64,000 nt of DNA from Mugil cephalus (GCF_022458985.1 NC_061784.1:23903045-23967044); one strand, 5' to 3'. Counted from the stretch's first letter, positions 48,983-62,030 are shown. Program-made: numbers and translations. The notes: a model not told the origin generated them from the sequence alone.

Positions 48983-49339
48983 TCACGTACTTTTAGTTTT
49001 AGGGTACCAACACATCTGATGTTCACTGAATGAAATTGTCCATATTCCATTTAGAAATCACAGAAAAAGATGCTTGTTATAGAGACTGCAAACAGGAAGT
49101 GCTAATTGTGTACAATGGTAAAAGTTTTCTAAAGGCGGAAAGGAAACTGAAAACTTGACTCATCTAGTTGTAGCTCATTGCACATACTTCATTTCCAAAC
49201 GTGATCCAGTAATCTTTTTACAACATAGTGTCCAGTTACGCTGATGATACTGTATTTTATTTACTCAAGCATCAGCAAACTAACAAATATATTAATTAAA
49301 GACAATGTTTATTTGTCCTGACGTGGCGCTAATGACAGT
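48561..49339. other. intergenic with (CA)n
   Basis: A (CA)n microsatellite lies at 48940-48980. No gene seen. Confidence 0.6.
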
Positions 49340-49530
49340 GAACAACGTTTACATGCATGTGAAAAAAACAAATGATTGGCTTAATCCGACTTTAACTGGA
49401 CAACTTCAGTGCATATAAACACGTACTCCTTCATCTCATGAAGGGACCCAGAATGTGTGATAGGAAATCGTTTTTCCCCGGCATGTATACGCCTTAATCA
49501 GACTTCAGCTGCATGTAAACTGGGACAAGG
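49340..49530 (+). repeat. dispersed repeat (GTTTACATGCAC family), copy 2
   Basis: CGTTTACATGCATGTG, GGCTTAATCCGACTTTAACT, CCTTAATCAGACTTCAGC and TGCATGTAAACTGGGAC match the blocks at 14970-15145 in mixed orientation. Confidence 0.5.
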
Positions 49531-50639
49531 ACACGTTCAGAAAGTCACATTTCGACCAGAGCTCCATTAAGCTGTGGATGTGAACGCCCTGAGTGAAATA
49601 GGTTCGACACGAGGCTGCATCCAGACTTCAGGTCTCAGTGTTGATGTTGGAGATTAAAATGTCAAATCAGTGTCATGGAAAAACCCAGCACTCGTAAAAC
49701 TAATCTTTTAGTTGTGTTACTTAAGATGAACTTGAACCCGAGGCCCCGGAGCTGTTCACATCCAATAAACCAGGATAAACTCTCTGTGGGGGAATTTGTT
49801 CTCATAGTTTCTCAGGTTGGATCTTAAACTCTCTGTGTTGTTCAGTTTGCCTCTTTTGTGAGTGGAGAATCTTTTGTTCCTGACAGTTTCCCTTCATTAC
49901 AGCGTTGCCTCTTGGTTTGCACGACTCAACTCCCCCCCCCCACTCCTTCCCATGTTGAGCTGTAATTCAATCTATCAAGCAGCAGCAGCTTTTCACACAA
50001 AGTGCAGTCAAAGCCACAGTCGTGAATTCCTTCCAGCTTTTCTACTTCTGCAATCCAATTTGATGTCCTAATGATCAGTTCCCATTTCCATACTGAATAC
50101 TGGAGGGGAGCACAGCACCCCCTGCTATGAGCCCAATTTCCAGGTGCTGCCACGCTGTGATGAATTTCCATGTTGTGAGTCGGATGTGTCTTAGTAACAG
50201 GCTCTCGCTGGGTTTCTAAACTCGTTTTGTACTTTAGGGCCGCGTGGCACCGAACCAGAGGAGCAGAATTACTGTCTTTTGTTGTTCTGTTTGATTGCGT
50301 TTGGTGCCAAATCACACTTATGTGCTCTGGAAGCCACAGTAAGGCAGGAAACGCTGCTTTTCTGATTCTGATTTCACATAACAACAACAGAAAATATGTT
50401 TAATGACTGAGAGAGACAAAGTGTACCAAACATGAAGCAATGTCCAGTAGGGGATTAGCTTAGTTTATCTCATCTTAGCCTGTTGAGATTAAAAATATCC
50501 TTTTTAAGAGAGACCTGGTAAAGTCATGCAGCCGTGCATCCAAAACACAATGTTACTGACAGAGAAACAACATAACACACTTGATGATTCTGCTAAAAGG
50601 AAACTACACTAGTTAAAACATGAACAGACAGTTGAATCA
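49531..50639. other. intergenic, no gene seen
   Basis: A 153-codon minus-strand frame (49926-50387) has no recognisable domain and includes a CACCCCCTGCTATG repeat-like motif. I do not call a gene. Confidence 0.4.
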
Positions 50640-50850
50640 ACTTCTAAGAACTTCAGCATGGATTTAAAAGCATCAAACAAACCAACGTTTGATGCAACAT
50701 ATTCCAGGCAGAAGGAGCTGAATAACTGAAAACCATTTCACCTTTTTCTGTTCTAACTTTACAAAGACCAACTTCACCACCAACAATATTTCTGCAGTGG
50801 AAAGTTTGTCTGGAGTCTCTTCGTTGGGAACAGATTCTGATCAAATCGTC
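50640..50850 (-). pseudogene. LINE ORF2 C-terminal remnant (minus strand)
   Basis: The minus strand reads KVRTEKGEMVFSYSAPSAWN, the typical signature near the end of LINE ORF2 proteins in vertebrates (R.T..G...FSYSAP..WN.L). About 60 codons remain before a stop, after which the pattern decays. It differs in type from the fragment at 30295-30480 (WNKLPE form), so at least two LINE groups have left traces. Confidence 0.7.
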
Positions 50851-51069
50851 TGCGCGGAGCTTTATGTGGTGATGGAGAATAATAATATGAAGAGTAAATT
50901 GAATTTGTTTACGACTGAATGGCTGTTATTGGAGAAGTGAGCTGTTATATCTGTAGCAGCACTTCATTAGTTCAGTATGAGGAGTATGAGGATGCAGAAA
51001 CAAGGAGGGAGGCAGGAGCAGGAAACCAAAGAAGTTTAAAGAAAACGTAAGAAGTCTGGAACAGAAAGC

Positions 51070-51180
51070 GCTGCAGGGTGAAGCCAAAGATAGTTTGTTT
51101 GGTGCAAAAACTAAAATAAAGCATAACCAAAGAACAGCATATCCGAGCATGGAGGTCATGTTTCTGGGCTAAACTTCCTT
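51070..51180 (+). mobile_element. Tc1-like fragment 1
   Basis: TTTGTTTGGTGCAAAAACTA, CCAAAGAACAGCATATCC and GAGCATGGAGGTCATG resemble the segment of Tc1-like transposase genes that encodes the ...H..ed..K.GGG region. It is too decayed to translate. Confidence 0.5.
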
Positions 51181-51339
51181 CTTTATAAACTTTCAAAAAA
51201 ACGTATGTTTATATCTGCAGAATTTAAGAGAAAATCTGACTAAAGCTTGTCGACATATTTTATGATTCTCTCACTGTGCATCTCTTAGAAGCTGACATTT
51301 GGCTTCTAGAGGAAACAAAATATCAGGCTGTGGTGGCAC

Positions 51340-51485
51340 TTTTTCAGTTAAACAAGCAGCAAATAAAAATCCTGGTATGTTTGGTACAAAAACAATACTG
51401 CACATCACCAAAAAACAAAAAAACAAAAACAAAAAACGCATCCATTGTCGAGCATGGAGGTAGCAGCCTCATGCTCCAGGGCTTC
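51340..51485 (+). mobile_element. Tc1-like fragment 2
   Basis: TGGTATGTTTGGTACAAAAA, ACTGCACATCACC and GAGCATGGAGGTAGCAGCCT match the same part of a Tc1-like element as fragment 1, with an A-rich insertion at 51410-51435. The two fragments are in the same orientation, about 270 bp apart, and look like a partial duplication or two insertions. Confidence 0.6.
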
Positions 51486-53619
51486 TTCAGTTAGAAGTGG
51501 AGCTTCAGTGATAGTGGGTGGGTGTCATATATATTTAGTGTATGGATGGAGCGAGCTAAAAGTTAAAAAGGAATGTCAGTAAACTGTATCAGGTGCCTCT
51601 GTTGGTCCCATTGGTCCCATTGGTCCCGTTGGTTCTCAAAGTACGGATTAGTTCGACTTGGTGCCACAATCTTCTCAGGTTTTCACCTGTCACAGCTACT
51701 ACAACTTTCATTTAAGTCCAGGGTGTCACTGAAAAATCCTCAATCTGTCATTTAGCTTAAACCAACTTTACAAGAACAAATGTCTTCCAATTAGTCAGTG
51801 GCTCTCTTCTTCTTCATCTTTGTCGTATTCTTCTTCATTGTTTTTCTAGGACTCAATAAGTGAATTAGCGACACCAACTGTTGAAGCCCTATTTGGACAG
51901 GGCTGCTTTTTTTTTCTTCTGGGAACCTCCGGTAATTTGTAATAATCACAGTAGATGATTTTAATCCTGTGTGAATTGTCCCTGTTCGTGACTTGTAAAG
52001 TAAAATTTATACTGCAAATTACCATAATTCTCCTAACACAGACGTCCTGAGATAAAACTAATCCAGTGTGAATCCACATCTGAGTTTTTACTGTTTTATT
52101 TGATTCTCGTCCTTTTTCTGCCTCTTGTGACTTCAGAATTATGAAGGATGTTTAATAAATCAAAGACTGAACAGACGTTAGGGAGCAAAGTTGAGATGTC
52201 ACTGAACTATTCACCCGTTTAGACCAGAGATGAAACCAATTAATCAAGCATGAATGTGTTCATCTGTAAAGGTAGAGACAGGTCGTTGATAAATAGTGTC
52301 ATATATTTATATTTTATCATCCTTTATCATTTGCAGAGTAATTGAAACTGTTTGTGACGCACAGTGGAGTGAGATGGAAAGTAGCAGAGCCATGACAACG
52401 GAACATGAATTAGAGTAATAATATGTGAATGAACCACGTGAAACTGAGGTGTAGGGAGGTAATATCTGAACTACAGGACGTCCAGCGTTGCCAGACGTAC
52501 AATAATAATCGTATTTTTACGATAAAATCACCCTCTGTACGTTCAATAATTCCAAAAATCCCTTAATGTACGATAATTTGATAAGCCCTTCAATACTTCA
52601 GTATTTTCTTATTTAAAGACTAGATGGTCTGTGGTAAAGTTTTACTGTAGCAGATGGTCCTGAGCAACGTATGTACGATAATTTTAAGCTTCTGGTTCGA
52701 TCATTTGTCCCATCGACAACATTAAGGACGTCCCATTAAAACTAAACTCCTGCGAATTGGGCTTTAATTTGTTTTTTTTCTTGTGCCAGTTTACACGTGT
52801 TGGGTTTGGTTTCCATCATGTGAACCAGTAAACTGAGCAAACACCATGGAAACAGTAAAAAAACAAAGATGGCAACAGATGCAGCTTTGTAAACAAACAA
52901 AATATATATATATATAAAGTTTATCGCTGGGCGTCTTTGGTGCGTTTGCTGCTCGGTGGGTGTTCAGTCTGAGAAAGACTTCAGAGGACGTCGTCGCAGT
53001 GGATCATCCCGGATCATCTCTTTGTTTCTGTCAGAGCAGAAGAGCCACAGCTGCCAACACACATCACACAGCGAATGACGAGGACGCACTGACGCACACT
53101 CTCAGCTCCGTGCTGCACAGAGTGTGTGTGAAGTGCTGACGCTGCGTTGTTGTCGGTGTCGGTTAGATCTCAGATGAACAGCTCGGCTTTTCCCTCCGAC
53201 TCTGACGTAACAACTTGTTTCTGTTTGTTATGAATTTGTGTTTCATCAATAATAACGAACACACACACACACCTACAGAAAATCACATTTAAGATGCGTA
53301 AAAGGATTTTAAATCAGAACTAAGCCCTTTGGTAGAAACTGCATGACTTCAAAGTTGAATTTCTTGACTTTATCTACGTCTTTATTTTACTTTGATGTTA
53401 TTTAACTTTTTACATAAATAATTTGTTGCTTTTTTTTTGGATTCTCAACCATCTCTTTACCAAAGTTACCTTCTTGGTAAAGCTACTCATTGCTTCTTAT
53501 TTATCTTTAGTTCTTTCTAACTTGGACAGATATGAGTTTCCTATGACTCACTATAACATTCGTATATTCGTATTCTACGTTTGGTGCATTTCACAACCTT
53601 GAGCTTGTAGGAGTTACCA
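51486..53619. other. intergenic, no gene seen
   Basis: Contains three TTGGTCCCA units at about 51604-51630. At 52495-52690 there are repeated GTACGATAAT-like motifs that may belong to a dispersed repeat. No gene seen. Confidence 0.4.
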
Positions 53620-53705
53620 GGTTTAGTGCCGTGGCTCCTAACCTGTGGGTCTGGCCCCTCTGAAAGGCCACCAGATGAATCCGAGGAGGCCATGACGTAA
53701 TAACT
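53620..53705 (+). repeat. hAT-like dispersed repeat fragment
   Basis: GTGGCTCCTAACCTGTGGGT, CCACCAGATGAATC and GAGGCCATGACGTAATAAC recall the common vertebrate pattern GTGGTTCCCAACCTGGGGTC...GGGGTCATGA of hAT-type non-autonomous elements. Family assigned from memory. Confidence 0.45.
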
Positions 53706-54807
53706 CATGTTTTCAGTTCCCCGTGCATTTAAATTTAAAATCCTAGTAGATTAAGAGCTGAATGGTAGAAGGTTTATAAAATGCAAATAAAATGTCACAT
53801 TACATGCACTGATAGGGATAATGGGGATTAAACCTGTGACCTTCTGGCTGCTGGTTTCCCCCTGCTCCCTGCGGACCTTCAGCTCAGAGAGAACGAGGAG
53901 TTTTCCTGCAGCTCTGAGGATTAAACGTCTCCTCCCTGCAGCTGCTGCCTCCCTGCCAGCGCCGAACAACCACCACCGCAGCGTGAACACCACTGTGTGT
54001 GTTTGGCTGCGTCCCCGCAACACTCTCACTCTCCGGATAAATCTGCCGTTCCTCCACAAATTCCTCTTTCTATCCTCGTGAGGATGTTCCACTGACAATG
54101 CATTCAAACCCAAAGCGTAACATTTACCCTAAAAACCGAGTCTGAACAGGTTTAAGACATTGGCCCTCAAACCTCTCGTTGCCCTAAACACTAGAACCAC
54201 GTCTGAAAACGTGTTGTACAACATAATAGAATCATCTCATGCATCTAATCAGCTTTATTTTACTGTAGCATTAACACTCCTGCACTGTTTTTGGTTCCGT
54301 CTCTTTTCTCTGCGCGTTAAAAGTCTTTGGCCTCTTCTATACATCACACGCAGTCCAGCAGCGAGCGAATGCATCGCTTCTCCGAATGCGCGTCAGTACT
54401 TTGTGTGATCAGCAGAATAAAGAACACGTTCCTGCAGTAAAAGCTGAGATAACATGAGGATGAATCAGCTGTATAAGGGACGAGCTTTTTAACCCCGGAC
54501 GTTCCAGGACTCACCTCCCAGGTTTACTGCAGCAGGACGAGGGCGTTGAACCCAGATATATATGTCAGACGTCATCCTCAGAGGAACGAAAGCTTCGATG
54601 CCTACGACACCAGAGCTTTTTGCTCCAAAACCGATCCTCAAATCAAAATAACGATACTTTTGATACTTCAGACATTGGAGGTAAAGGAGATCAAGGTTAA
54701 AGCACAACACAGAATATGAGACATTTATGATGAGGAGGAGAGAACAGAGTCACAATTAAGATGCAAGGTTTCATTTTATAGTCGCTCTGAATAGTCAAAC
54801 AATCTAG
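53706..54807. other. intergenic, no gene seen
   Basis: No supportable exon. Overlapping frames on both strands at 53750-54110 are mutually exclusive and without domain similarity. Confidence 0.4.
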
Positions 54808-55032
54808 ACTACAATCATTACGGTAATTGGATGGGAGGAGCCAGTTTGTATGTTTTGTGCAGACTACAGTTATTACGGTAACTAGGTAGGAAGTGCAGAT
54901 GAGCATGTTGTGCATGGGCTACATTCATTACAGTAACCGGATGGAAGGAGCCAATTTGTATGTTATTACGGTAACCGAACAGGAAGCGTGAGCATGTTGC
55001 ACGCAGACTACACTTATTACGGTAGCCAGTCC
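54808..55032 (+). repeat. ACTACA..TTATTACGGTAACC tandem repeat
   Basis: About five diverged units of 45-60 bp: ACTACANTYATTACGGTAAC followed by a GGANGGAGCC or GAGCATGTTG tail. Two tail types alternate along the array. Confidence 0.85.
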
Positions 55033-55201
55033 TCCTGATACTCGTTGATATAAATATGTTTAAATCTGAATAAATATGTCTAAATGAATTAAACCTTAAT
55101 TGTCCCTGTTTCTTCATTTCATCTTATTATTTTTTATCTCTGAGCCGTAAATGTCCTTGGATTTAATTTCAGCCTCTTTAATGAATGCAGCAAAATACAT
55201 G

Positions 55202-55237
<36 letters not shown>

Positions 55238-55789
55238 GACCTGGATGTGTTTTATAATAAGGTTCAGATCTGATCAAAGGAACCTGAAGTAGTGGTTTGT
55301 TCGTATCCATCTGTTTCCCTGTGAACTGAGCAGTTTTCTGAAACTCACAGAGAAGCCGCGGAGGACGGAGACGCGGCGCTCGCTAAGCTTCCCTCACCTC
55401 CGGGCCTTTGAGCCAGGCAGCGCTCCCTGTTGGAAATCACCTCCATCAGCAGCAGGAGTCGTCTGCTCCTTCTCATCTCGGGCCAATTAACAGGCTGCTG
55501 TCGGCTCTGGGCAGGAAACACGAGGCTATTTGTAGCAGCAGCAGCGTCTGATCCCGACTGACGGCTCCGACAACTGAGCTGCTGCTCTTTAGCTCACTTT
55601 CATCAGGGTTCACTCCCACGTACCCGCCGCTCTGTTTTAACAGACACAAATAAGCGGTGATTTACTGTACGCTGACCTAAAAACAGCTGCAGCGAGAAGA
55701 CGAGTTTACTGCACCGGCTTCACTCCCTGATGTTTTACTGTGTTGGTAAAACTCTGCAGAGGAAGTCGAGTCAACTTTATTGTCAATTC
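55033..55789. other. intergenic with (GT)n
   Basis: A (GT)n microsatellite lies at 55204-55236. The segment 55340-55620 is GC-rich and unique-looking. No gene seen. Confidence 0.5.
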
Positions 55790-57060
55790 TATGATTTTCT
55801 CATTTGTCTCATGTCTTGTTCTTGTCTCCTTTTGTCTCACCCATCTTTTCTCATTTATATTGTCTCATCGCATCTCATCGCATCTCATCTTGTGTCATTT
55901 ATCTCTTCTCATCACATCCTATATTTTCTAATTTGTTTATCCGGTCTTGTCTCATTTTCATCTCATCTCATTTCCTCTTGTTTCATTTCATCTCATCTTG
56001 TTTCTCATCTTGTCTCATCTTTTCTCATTTGTCTGATCTCATCACATCTTATATTTTCTAATTTGTTTATCTGGTCTTGTCCCATTTCCATCTCGTCTCA
56101 TTTCAACCTTTTCATCATATCTCATCTCATTTCCTCTTGTTTCATTTCATCTCATCTTGTTTGTCTCGTCTCATCACATCTCATATTTTCTCATTTGTCT
56201 CGTCTCAAAAATTTCATCTCATCTCATCTTGTTTCCTCTTGTTTCATCTCATATTTTCTCATTTGTCTCAACATTTTCATCTCATCTCTTCTCTTGTATC
56301 TTATTCTATCTTATTATCCTCATTCACGCCCTGACTCATCTCATCTCATCTCATCTCATCTCATCTCATCTCATCTCATCTCATCTCATCTTGTTTCATC
56401 TCATATTTTCTCATTTGTCTCAACATTTTCATCTCATCTCTTGTATCCTGTATTTCCTCGTTGTCTCACTGACACCCTGACTCATCTCATCTCGTCTCAT
56501 CTCATGAATGTTGTGACGTCCTGATGTGATTTGCTTTCTTACTCTTGTAGCAGCTGATTTCCTCTCGCAGAGTTTTCTGTTTCCCGTTACCATGGAAACG
56601 CGTCAAGCTGCAGAGGAAGGGAAATAAAAGACACTCAACGTAAAACGTAAGTGGAGCAAAACAGAGAGAAGTCGGCTTTTTAAACTCCGTCCGTCTTATT
56701 CTGACAGGTCTCGTAGTAGTTTCATCCACCTCCAGAAAGATAAACAGAAACGATTAATCTCGTCTTCACTCCATCTCTTTTCTCATTTACCTCATCTCAT
56801 CTCATCTCATCTCATCTCATCTCATCTCATCTCATCTCATCTCATCTCATCTCATCTCAACGAGAATCAGTTGCTGTTATCTATTTTCATCTTTTCTCAT
56901 TGCTTCTCATTTACTTTCTCATCTCATCTGATGTCATGTTACCTCTTTGCATCATCTAGTTTTTTCTCATCTCATCCTTTGTCATTACGTCTCGTCTGTT
57001 CTCATTCATCTCACCTCATCTCGTTTCATCTCTTTTCACCTCATCATCATCTTCTGTTGT
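55790..57060 (+). repeat. (TCATC)n / (CTCAT)n satellite field
   Basis: About 1.2 kb dominated by TCTCAT words, with perfect pentamer runs at 56334-56392 and 56791-56860. A non-repetitive island lies at 56510-56760. Degenerate parts contain TTTTCTCATTTGTCT units. Ser/His/Leu-rich open frames are artefacts. Confidence 0.93.
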
Positions 57061-60000
57061 TCATTGAGGAGATCTGAGCTTTAACATGATCAGTTTGTTT
57101 CTTTCACACGTGAGAACTAAATATTTCTACATTTCTGAATGTTCTGAATGAGAGTGGTGTCGTTTGAGTTGTGAGAAATCTGATGTCGAACCAGGAAAAG
57201 AGGGATGATGCAGAAAGAGGAGTTCACATTTCGTTGTGCTGTGAAATCGTCTGAGCTCCTTTTTCCCGTCGTGCGTTTGTGTTATTTCTGTCCTGAGGCT
57301 CCGTGAGGGGCCTTTTTGTCTTAAGTGCTTTTGTTAAAACTGCTTTGGTAAACAGTCCAGAGTGACAGCGAACACAACGCGGGACCCGGAAACCGGCGTT
57401 AAGTTAATGCACATCGAGGACATGAATTAATAACGGGGACGGCTGCTGGAAGGTTCCTGGTTCACGCCAGTGTTCACACCAACCAAACGTCACTTTACAT
57501 TTCATCTAATCCAGTGCAGCAGAAAACACCACAAACAACGCTGCTCAGAAACTAAACTGATCAGGTGAAAGGATGTTTTAACACCATGAATGGATGGATC
57601 ATATGCAGTGGGATGAATAGATAAATAAATAACAAAAACAACATTTTCCTAAACGCCTAAAACTCTTTTTCCCAGAAACATCCACACTTTGAGGTTTGTC
57701 CTCACCAGCTCCCAAATAACTTTTGAATTTCAAAAAGTGTCTTTAATTGGTCCCTAAAACTCTGAAACTGCTCTTACATTTAAAATTTCTTCAGACTTTT
57801 TTTTTTCTTTATAAAGTTTTCACACTGAAGACGTTTTAGTTTTTCAAACAGCTTCGTCTTTCGTAGCTAAACACACAATGTCTTCAAAATAAATCCTGTC
57901 TTTATTTTATAAAATGCTTCCGTACTGTAAAAAAAATATATATATTCTCAGTTTATTTGAATAGATTTCTTTATTAAACAGATGAATTGTTGAATGGATG
58001 ATTTATAGATGGATGGAAATCAGAAGAAAATGAACTTTCCAACGACATCTTGCATCTTGCAGCATTTACTCAAACAAACTCGTGCAGAGATTGGTTCAAA
58101 AAGCTGCTGCCGTCCGATATACGACCGAGCAGAACGTTAAGAACCTCTGTTAAATTTAATCTTTCACTCGTGTGAGTCTGTGTTTAAATTCAGATTTGTC
58201 TTTGTTTTGTCAGAGTCGTCTGAAGCTGCACGTCTGACACTATTTCTATACATTAACATGTGTAAGAGCCGGCGGCTGAAGGAATGAGCAGGTTTTCCTT
58301 AAAGGATGATGAGGCCGATGAATAAATGATGGATGCATTGTGCCCACACAGCACTATTTCACAGAAGTGTTCTGAGGAGCTGGTGAACAAAGCTCAGCTC
58401 GGATTCACCTCCCGTGAGTGTGAATCATAGATGTGCAGAGGAAGTGAACGTACTCTGCTGATGGTGGAGCTTTGTATTTGTGCACCACCCCCCCACTCAC
58501 CTGTCACTTAAATCTACATAACAAACATCCAGCTGATGTGTGACCTACACATGTACACACAGATGTTGAAGCAGATCATGTAGGGATGGAGCTGTGACCA
58601 GACTCAAGCTCAGGAATGAAGTAAAATATAGATTAAAGTATTTAATTGCAATTAATTTAATGATTTGTATCATTAAGCACAATTGTTTTCACATATATTT
58701 GTCTCAGCTCAGTTCAGATCCACAGTAAATGGAGACTTTCCATCATCCACTCTACATTTCTGCTCGTGTTCTTCTTTACTGATATTCGGCCGTTCATTTC
58801 TTCATTTATTCATTATTTCTCTCCACATTCTCAAATGATTCACTCCAGATTCGTCTTTGTTTCCACATCGTTATTGCTGTTTTGATCACGTCCTGATTTA
58901 CATAACTTCGGGTCGGGCTGAAGTCATAATAACAAAAATAGCGTAAGGTTAATGGTGCGCTAAAAAAAAAATATGGCATGAAAAGGAATTTGCATTCGCT
59001 TTGACAGGCCAAGATAAAACGTTACTGTTCAGGAGCCCAAACAGTTTGGAGATGGATGTCAAGGCTAAAAGTTATGTAGAATCAAGGGACGTAGCTGCTT
59101 TAAGTCACAGGTGGGCGTCCTCTCAGGCTGCTAGCCGTCTTTAGCCACTCACCCTTCAACTTTTTGACCATTTTCTGATTTAGTTGGAAGCTAAGTGGAG
59201 TTAGCCAACATGGCGACGGTCAGGAACGACACACTGAGCTTCAGAACGTCTGGAAACTGTGTTCATCCATCTTTATGGACGGTTAACGATATAAAACAAC
59301 TACAGCTCCTCACATTTAAACATTCCTGAGGATGCAAAGAGAAAACGTAGAAGGTACTATCACAGAACTGTTTAGTCCAAAAACAACTCTGCACATCGTT
59401 AGCATCACTGTAAACGCTTAAGTCATATATGAATGATTTTAGAAAACAAGAAAAAACACAACTTTTAGCAAATAGGTGTTTTTATGGATATTGTAACAGT
59501 AAGTAAAGTCACTTTAGCAGTTATGCTAGCACGCTAACGATGTGCATTTAAACACCTTTACGAGGAGCATGTTACCATGCTAATGTTAGCTTTTAGCTCT
59601 GTAGTAAGTCTAGCCTCCCAAGCGCTAGCACAGCTGCAGCTTCTTCTTTTGCGTCCACGTGTCTGTCTACATTTTCAGGATTATGAGCTAAACATAGAGT
59701 CTGTGGACATGTCCTGTGGACGTGTCCTGTGGACATTCTTTGTCCTGATGTTCTGTTAGGACCTTAACATTTTTAAGCTGCGTTTAATCACATCTTCAGT
59801 TCTGTTCTGGTTGAACCAGGAAGCTCTAGAATTTGTCGGTTTTAGATTCATGAACCATAATTAAAGCACTTGTGCCAGTTTATTGTAGCTTAATACGCAT
59901 TTAATTTTGTCCAGCAACAAATAAGTGAACTGAGTGAATGTAGAACAGAGTAAATCCACAATAGACGAGTTGATTCCACAGATCACGCAGATAAATCTGC

Positions 60001-60424
60001 TCTTTGTTGACCTCCAGCTCTTATCTGTCATTTCCAGCAGGACGAGGAGAAGATCCACAGACTCCTGACGAATGTCTCCTTGTTCCTGAGGTAATCAGTC
60101 TTATCTCAGTCAGATCTCTCCCTGATCTTATCTCTAAACGTTCGTCGGCCAATCAGCCGTCAGCAGCGGCGTAGATTAGACCTTTAGTTTATCTGCCTGT
60201 GCAGCAGATAAAGCAGACGTCTCGCTGCATGTGCTGCTTTCAGCTGTTTCAGCTAATTACACACAGAGACTGTGAATGAAGGACTGTGTGGAGGGAGAGG
60301 GGGGGTTGACAATGACAGCAGATGATGTTTGGCTTTGTTTACCCCTCAGACTGCTGACATTAAGGGGTCGGAATGACTTCATGCATCCGTTGGCCACATG
60401 TGCAGAGGTTTGAGTTTCCTTTTC
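57061..60424. other. intergenic with one small repeat relic
   Basis: No gene seen. At about 58044-58080 (minus strand) TTTGAGTAAATGCTGCAAGA resembles the right flank of the minisatellite-bearing repeat (2970-2995 and 31925-31950). GCTAGC/GCTAAC-rich sequence lies at 59515-59640. Confidence 0.45.
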
Positions 60425-61075
60425 AAGTTTTAGGCAGGTGGAGAAAAAACTAAGAATGTTTTCAGAATCTATGTCCCATCAATATCTGGTGTTTCTACCC
60501 TTTACCTTCAAACCAGCATCAGTCCTTATGGGTTCACTTGGACTAAGTCAGGGATTAAGTCGGATCATAGACTCAGTGGTCGGTCAAGGAAACTTAGAGC
60601 AGCAGATGAAAAACACATCAAGATTATTTCCCTTAGAAATCTGAAGATGTCCTGCAGAGACATCAGCTCAGATCTGTCAGAAACCAGAGGAACCCAGGTT
60701 CATCATCTACTGTCTGGAGACGTCTGGACACAAGTGGTCTTCATGGAAGAGCTGCAGCTACAAATCCATCCCTCTGACATGGAATCAAGACCAAGAGACT
60801 CAACTATGAACCAGAACATAGGAACTGGGCTCAGAAACATCTGGACTGATGAGGCAACATGTGAGATATTTGTCAGTTTGTTGACTGAAGGGCTGGAGAG
60901 AGCAACAATAATGAGAGTCTGCAGGCAACAGTGAAGCATGGTGGAGGCTCCTGGAGAGTCTGGTCAGGATCAATGGTCCTCAATGCTGAGAGATACAGGC
61001 AGATACTGATCTACCATCAACACCATCAGGGAGGAGGAGGACTGGCCCCACATTTACTCTGCAGCAGGAGAAAGA
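60425..61075 (+). pseudogene. Tc1-like transposon with decayed transposase
   Basis: The left part (60425-60545: CATCAATATCTGGTGTTTCT, CTTTACCTTCAAACCAGCAT) matches, from memory, the non-coding end of a widespread Tc1-like fish element. From about 60600 the transposase gene follows on the same strand: the helix-turn-helix DNA-binding part, the catalytic-domain start (CTGGACTGATGAG at about 60842) and a GKHGGGSW-like block (GTGAAGCATGGTGGAGGCTC at 60931). Several frameshifts and internal deletions break it into at least three frames. The last catalytic part and right end are missing. It is dead. Confidence 0.8.
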
Positions 61076-61669
61076 ACATCTTCGAGTCGAGGTCTGTCGT
61101 CTGTTTCAGCCTAGTTTTTGATTTTAGCTTCGGACATTTCAACAGAACCTTTAGAACTTCTAGAGGAAAGTCCATCTCTACAGCAGGGACAGGACAAAGC
61201 TTCAGATTTGTGCTTGAACAAAGCTTCGGATGTTAATATTTAAAAAGCTGCTGGACAGAGGAGGATAAAGAGGAAGCATGAACACGTCGGTCCTGTTTGG
61301 ATCCGCCCACGCTGCTGTTAGCCCGCTGTGTTAAACATGGATAAATTAATTAGGCAGGGATGTGGATGAAAGGGAAGATTATTCCCTCTCTCTCCTTGTT
61401 TTGTTTCAGGAAATTGGAAGGTGCATGGAAGGGGATTACCGGCGTCCACATTATTCCACTGTAGGAGTGTGGCGGCCATGTTGGGATTAGAAACTGTGGA
61501 AACTAGCTCTGCCTTCAAATCTTCGTTTGGGGTTTAGGACATTTTGAACACCTCCCGCTTACCTTGTGTCTTTTCTTACTTTGACTTCATGTCCTTGTGG
61601 TTGCGTCCACCTTTGTCCTTTTGTCCAAAACGATCTGCTGCAGTTCAAACTTAGACTCTAGTGCCTTTA
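61076..61669. other. intergenic, no gene seen
   Basis: No supportable feature. It may include older repeat sequence. Confidence 0.4.
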
Positions 61670-62030
61670 AGTGATTTGATTTACTTGGATTTTCATGCAC
61701 AACCTTCCTCAGCCAAAGAAAGATCTGCTGAGATCTCAGACTAGAGGAGCTTTAGGATTCTCATCGTGACCTGAGTTTATTGGACCAAATGTTGCTGCGT
61801 TTTATCACTGCATGGAAAAATATCTCAACACAAAATGCACAAAACGCAGCAACATTTGGTGCAACCATTAATGATCTGCAGAAGATGAAGCCCGACCACG
61901 TCCACTGGCAACAGACGACTCGGTCCAACAGACTCAGGTCATGATGAGAATCCTAAAGCTTCTCAGCTGCTTTGAGATTCAGGTCTTTGTGAAGAGGATG
62001 CATGAAAATCCAAGTAAAGCAAGTCACTAA
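61670..62030. repeat. foldback (inverted-repeat) element
   Basis: The left arm (61670-61803) and right arm (61843-62030) are imperfect inverted repeats. TTACTTGGATTTTCATGCA (61681) mirrors TGCATGAAAATCCAAGTAAA (61999), TTTAGGATTCTCATCGTGAC (61751) mirrors TCATGATGAGAATCCTAAAG (61939), and CCAAATGTTGCTGCGTTTT (61784) mirrors AAAACGCAGCAACATTTGG (61841). The unpaired centre is about 40 bp, and one arm carries an extra ~50 bp. No coding content. Confidence 0.88.

Noticed and set aside
49926..50387. 153-codon minus-strand ORF
   Set aside because: No recognisable domain and it spans repeat-like sequence; likely a chance frame.
55730..56524. 264-codon Ser/His/Leu-rich ORF
   Set aside because: Arises from the TCATC pentamer field, in which several frames remain open.
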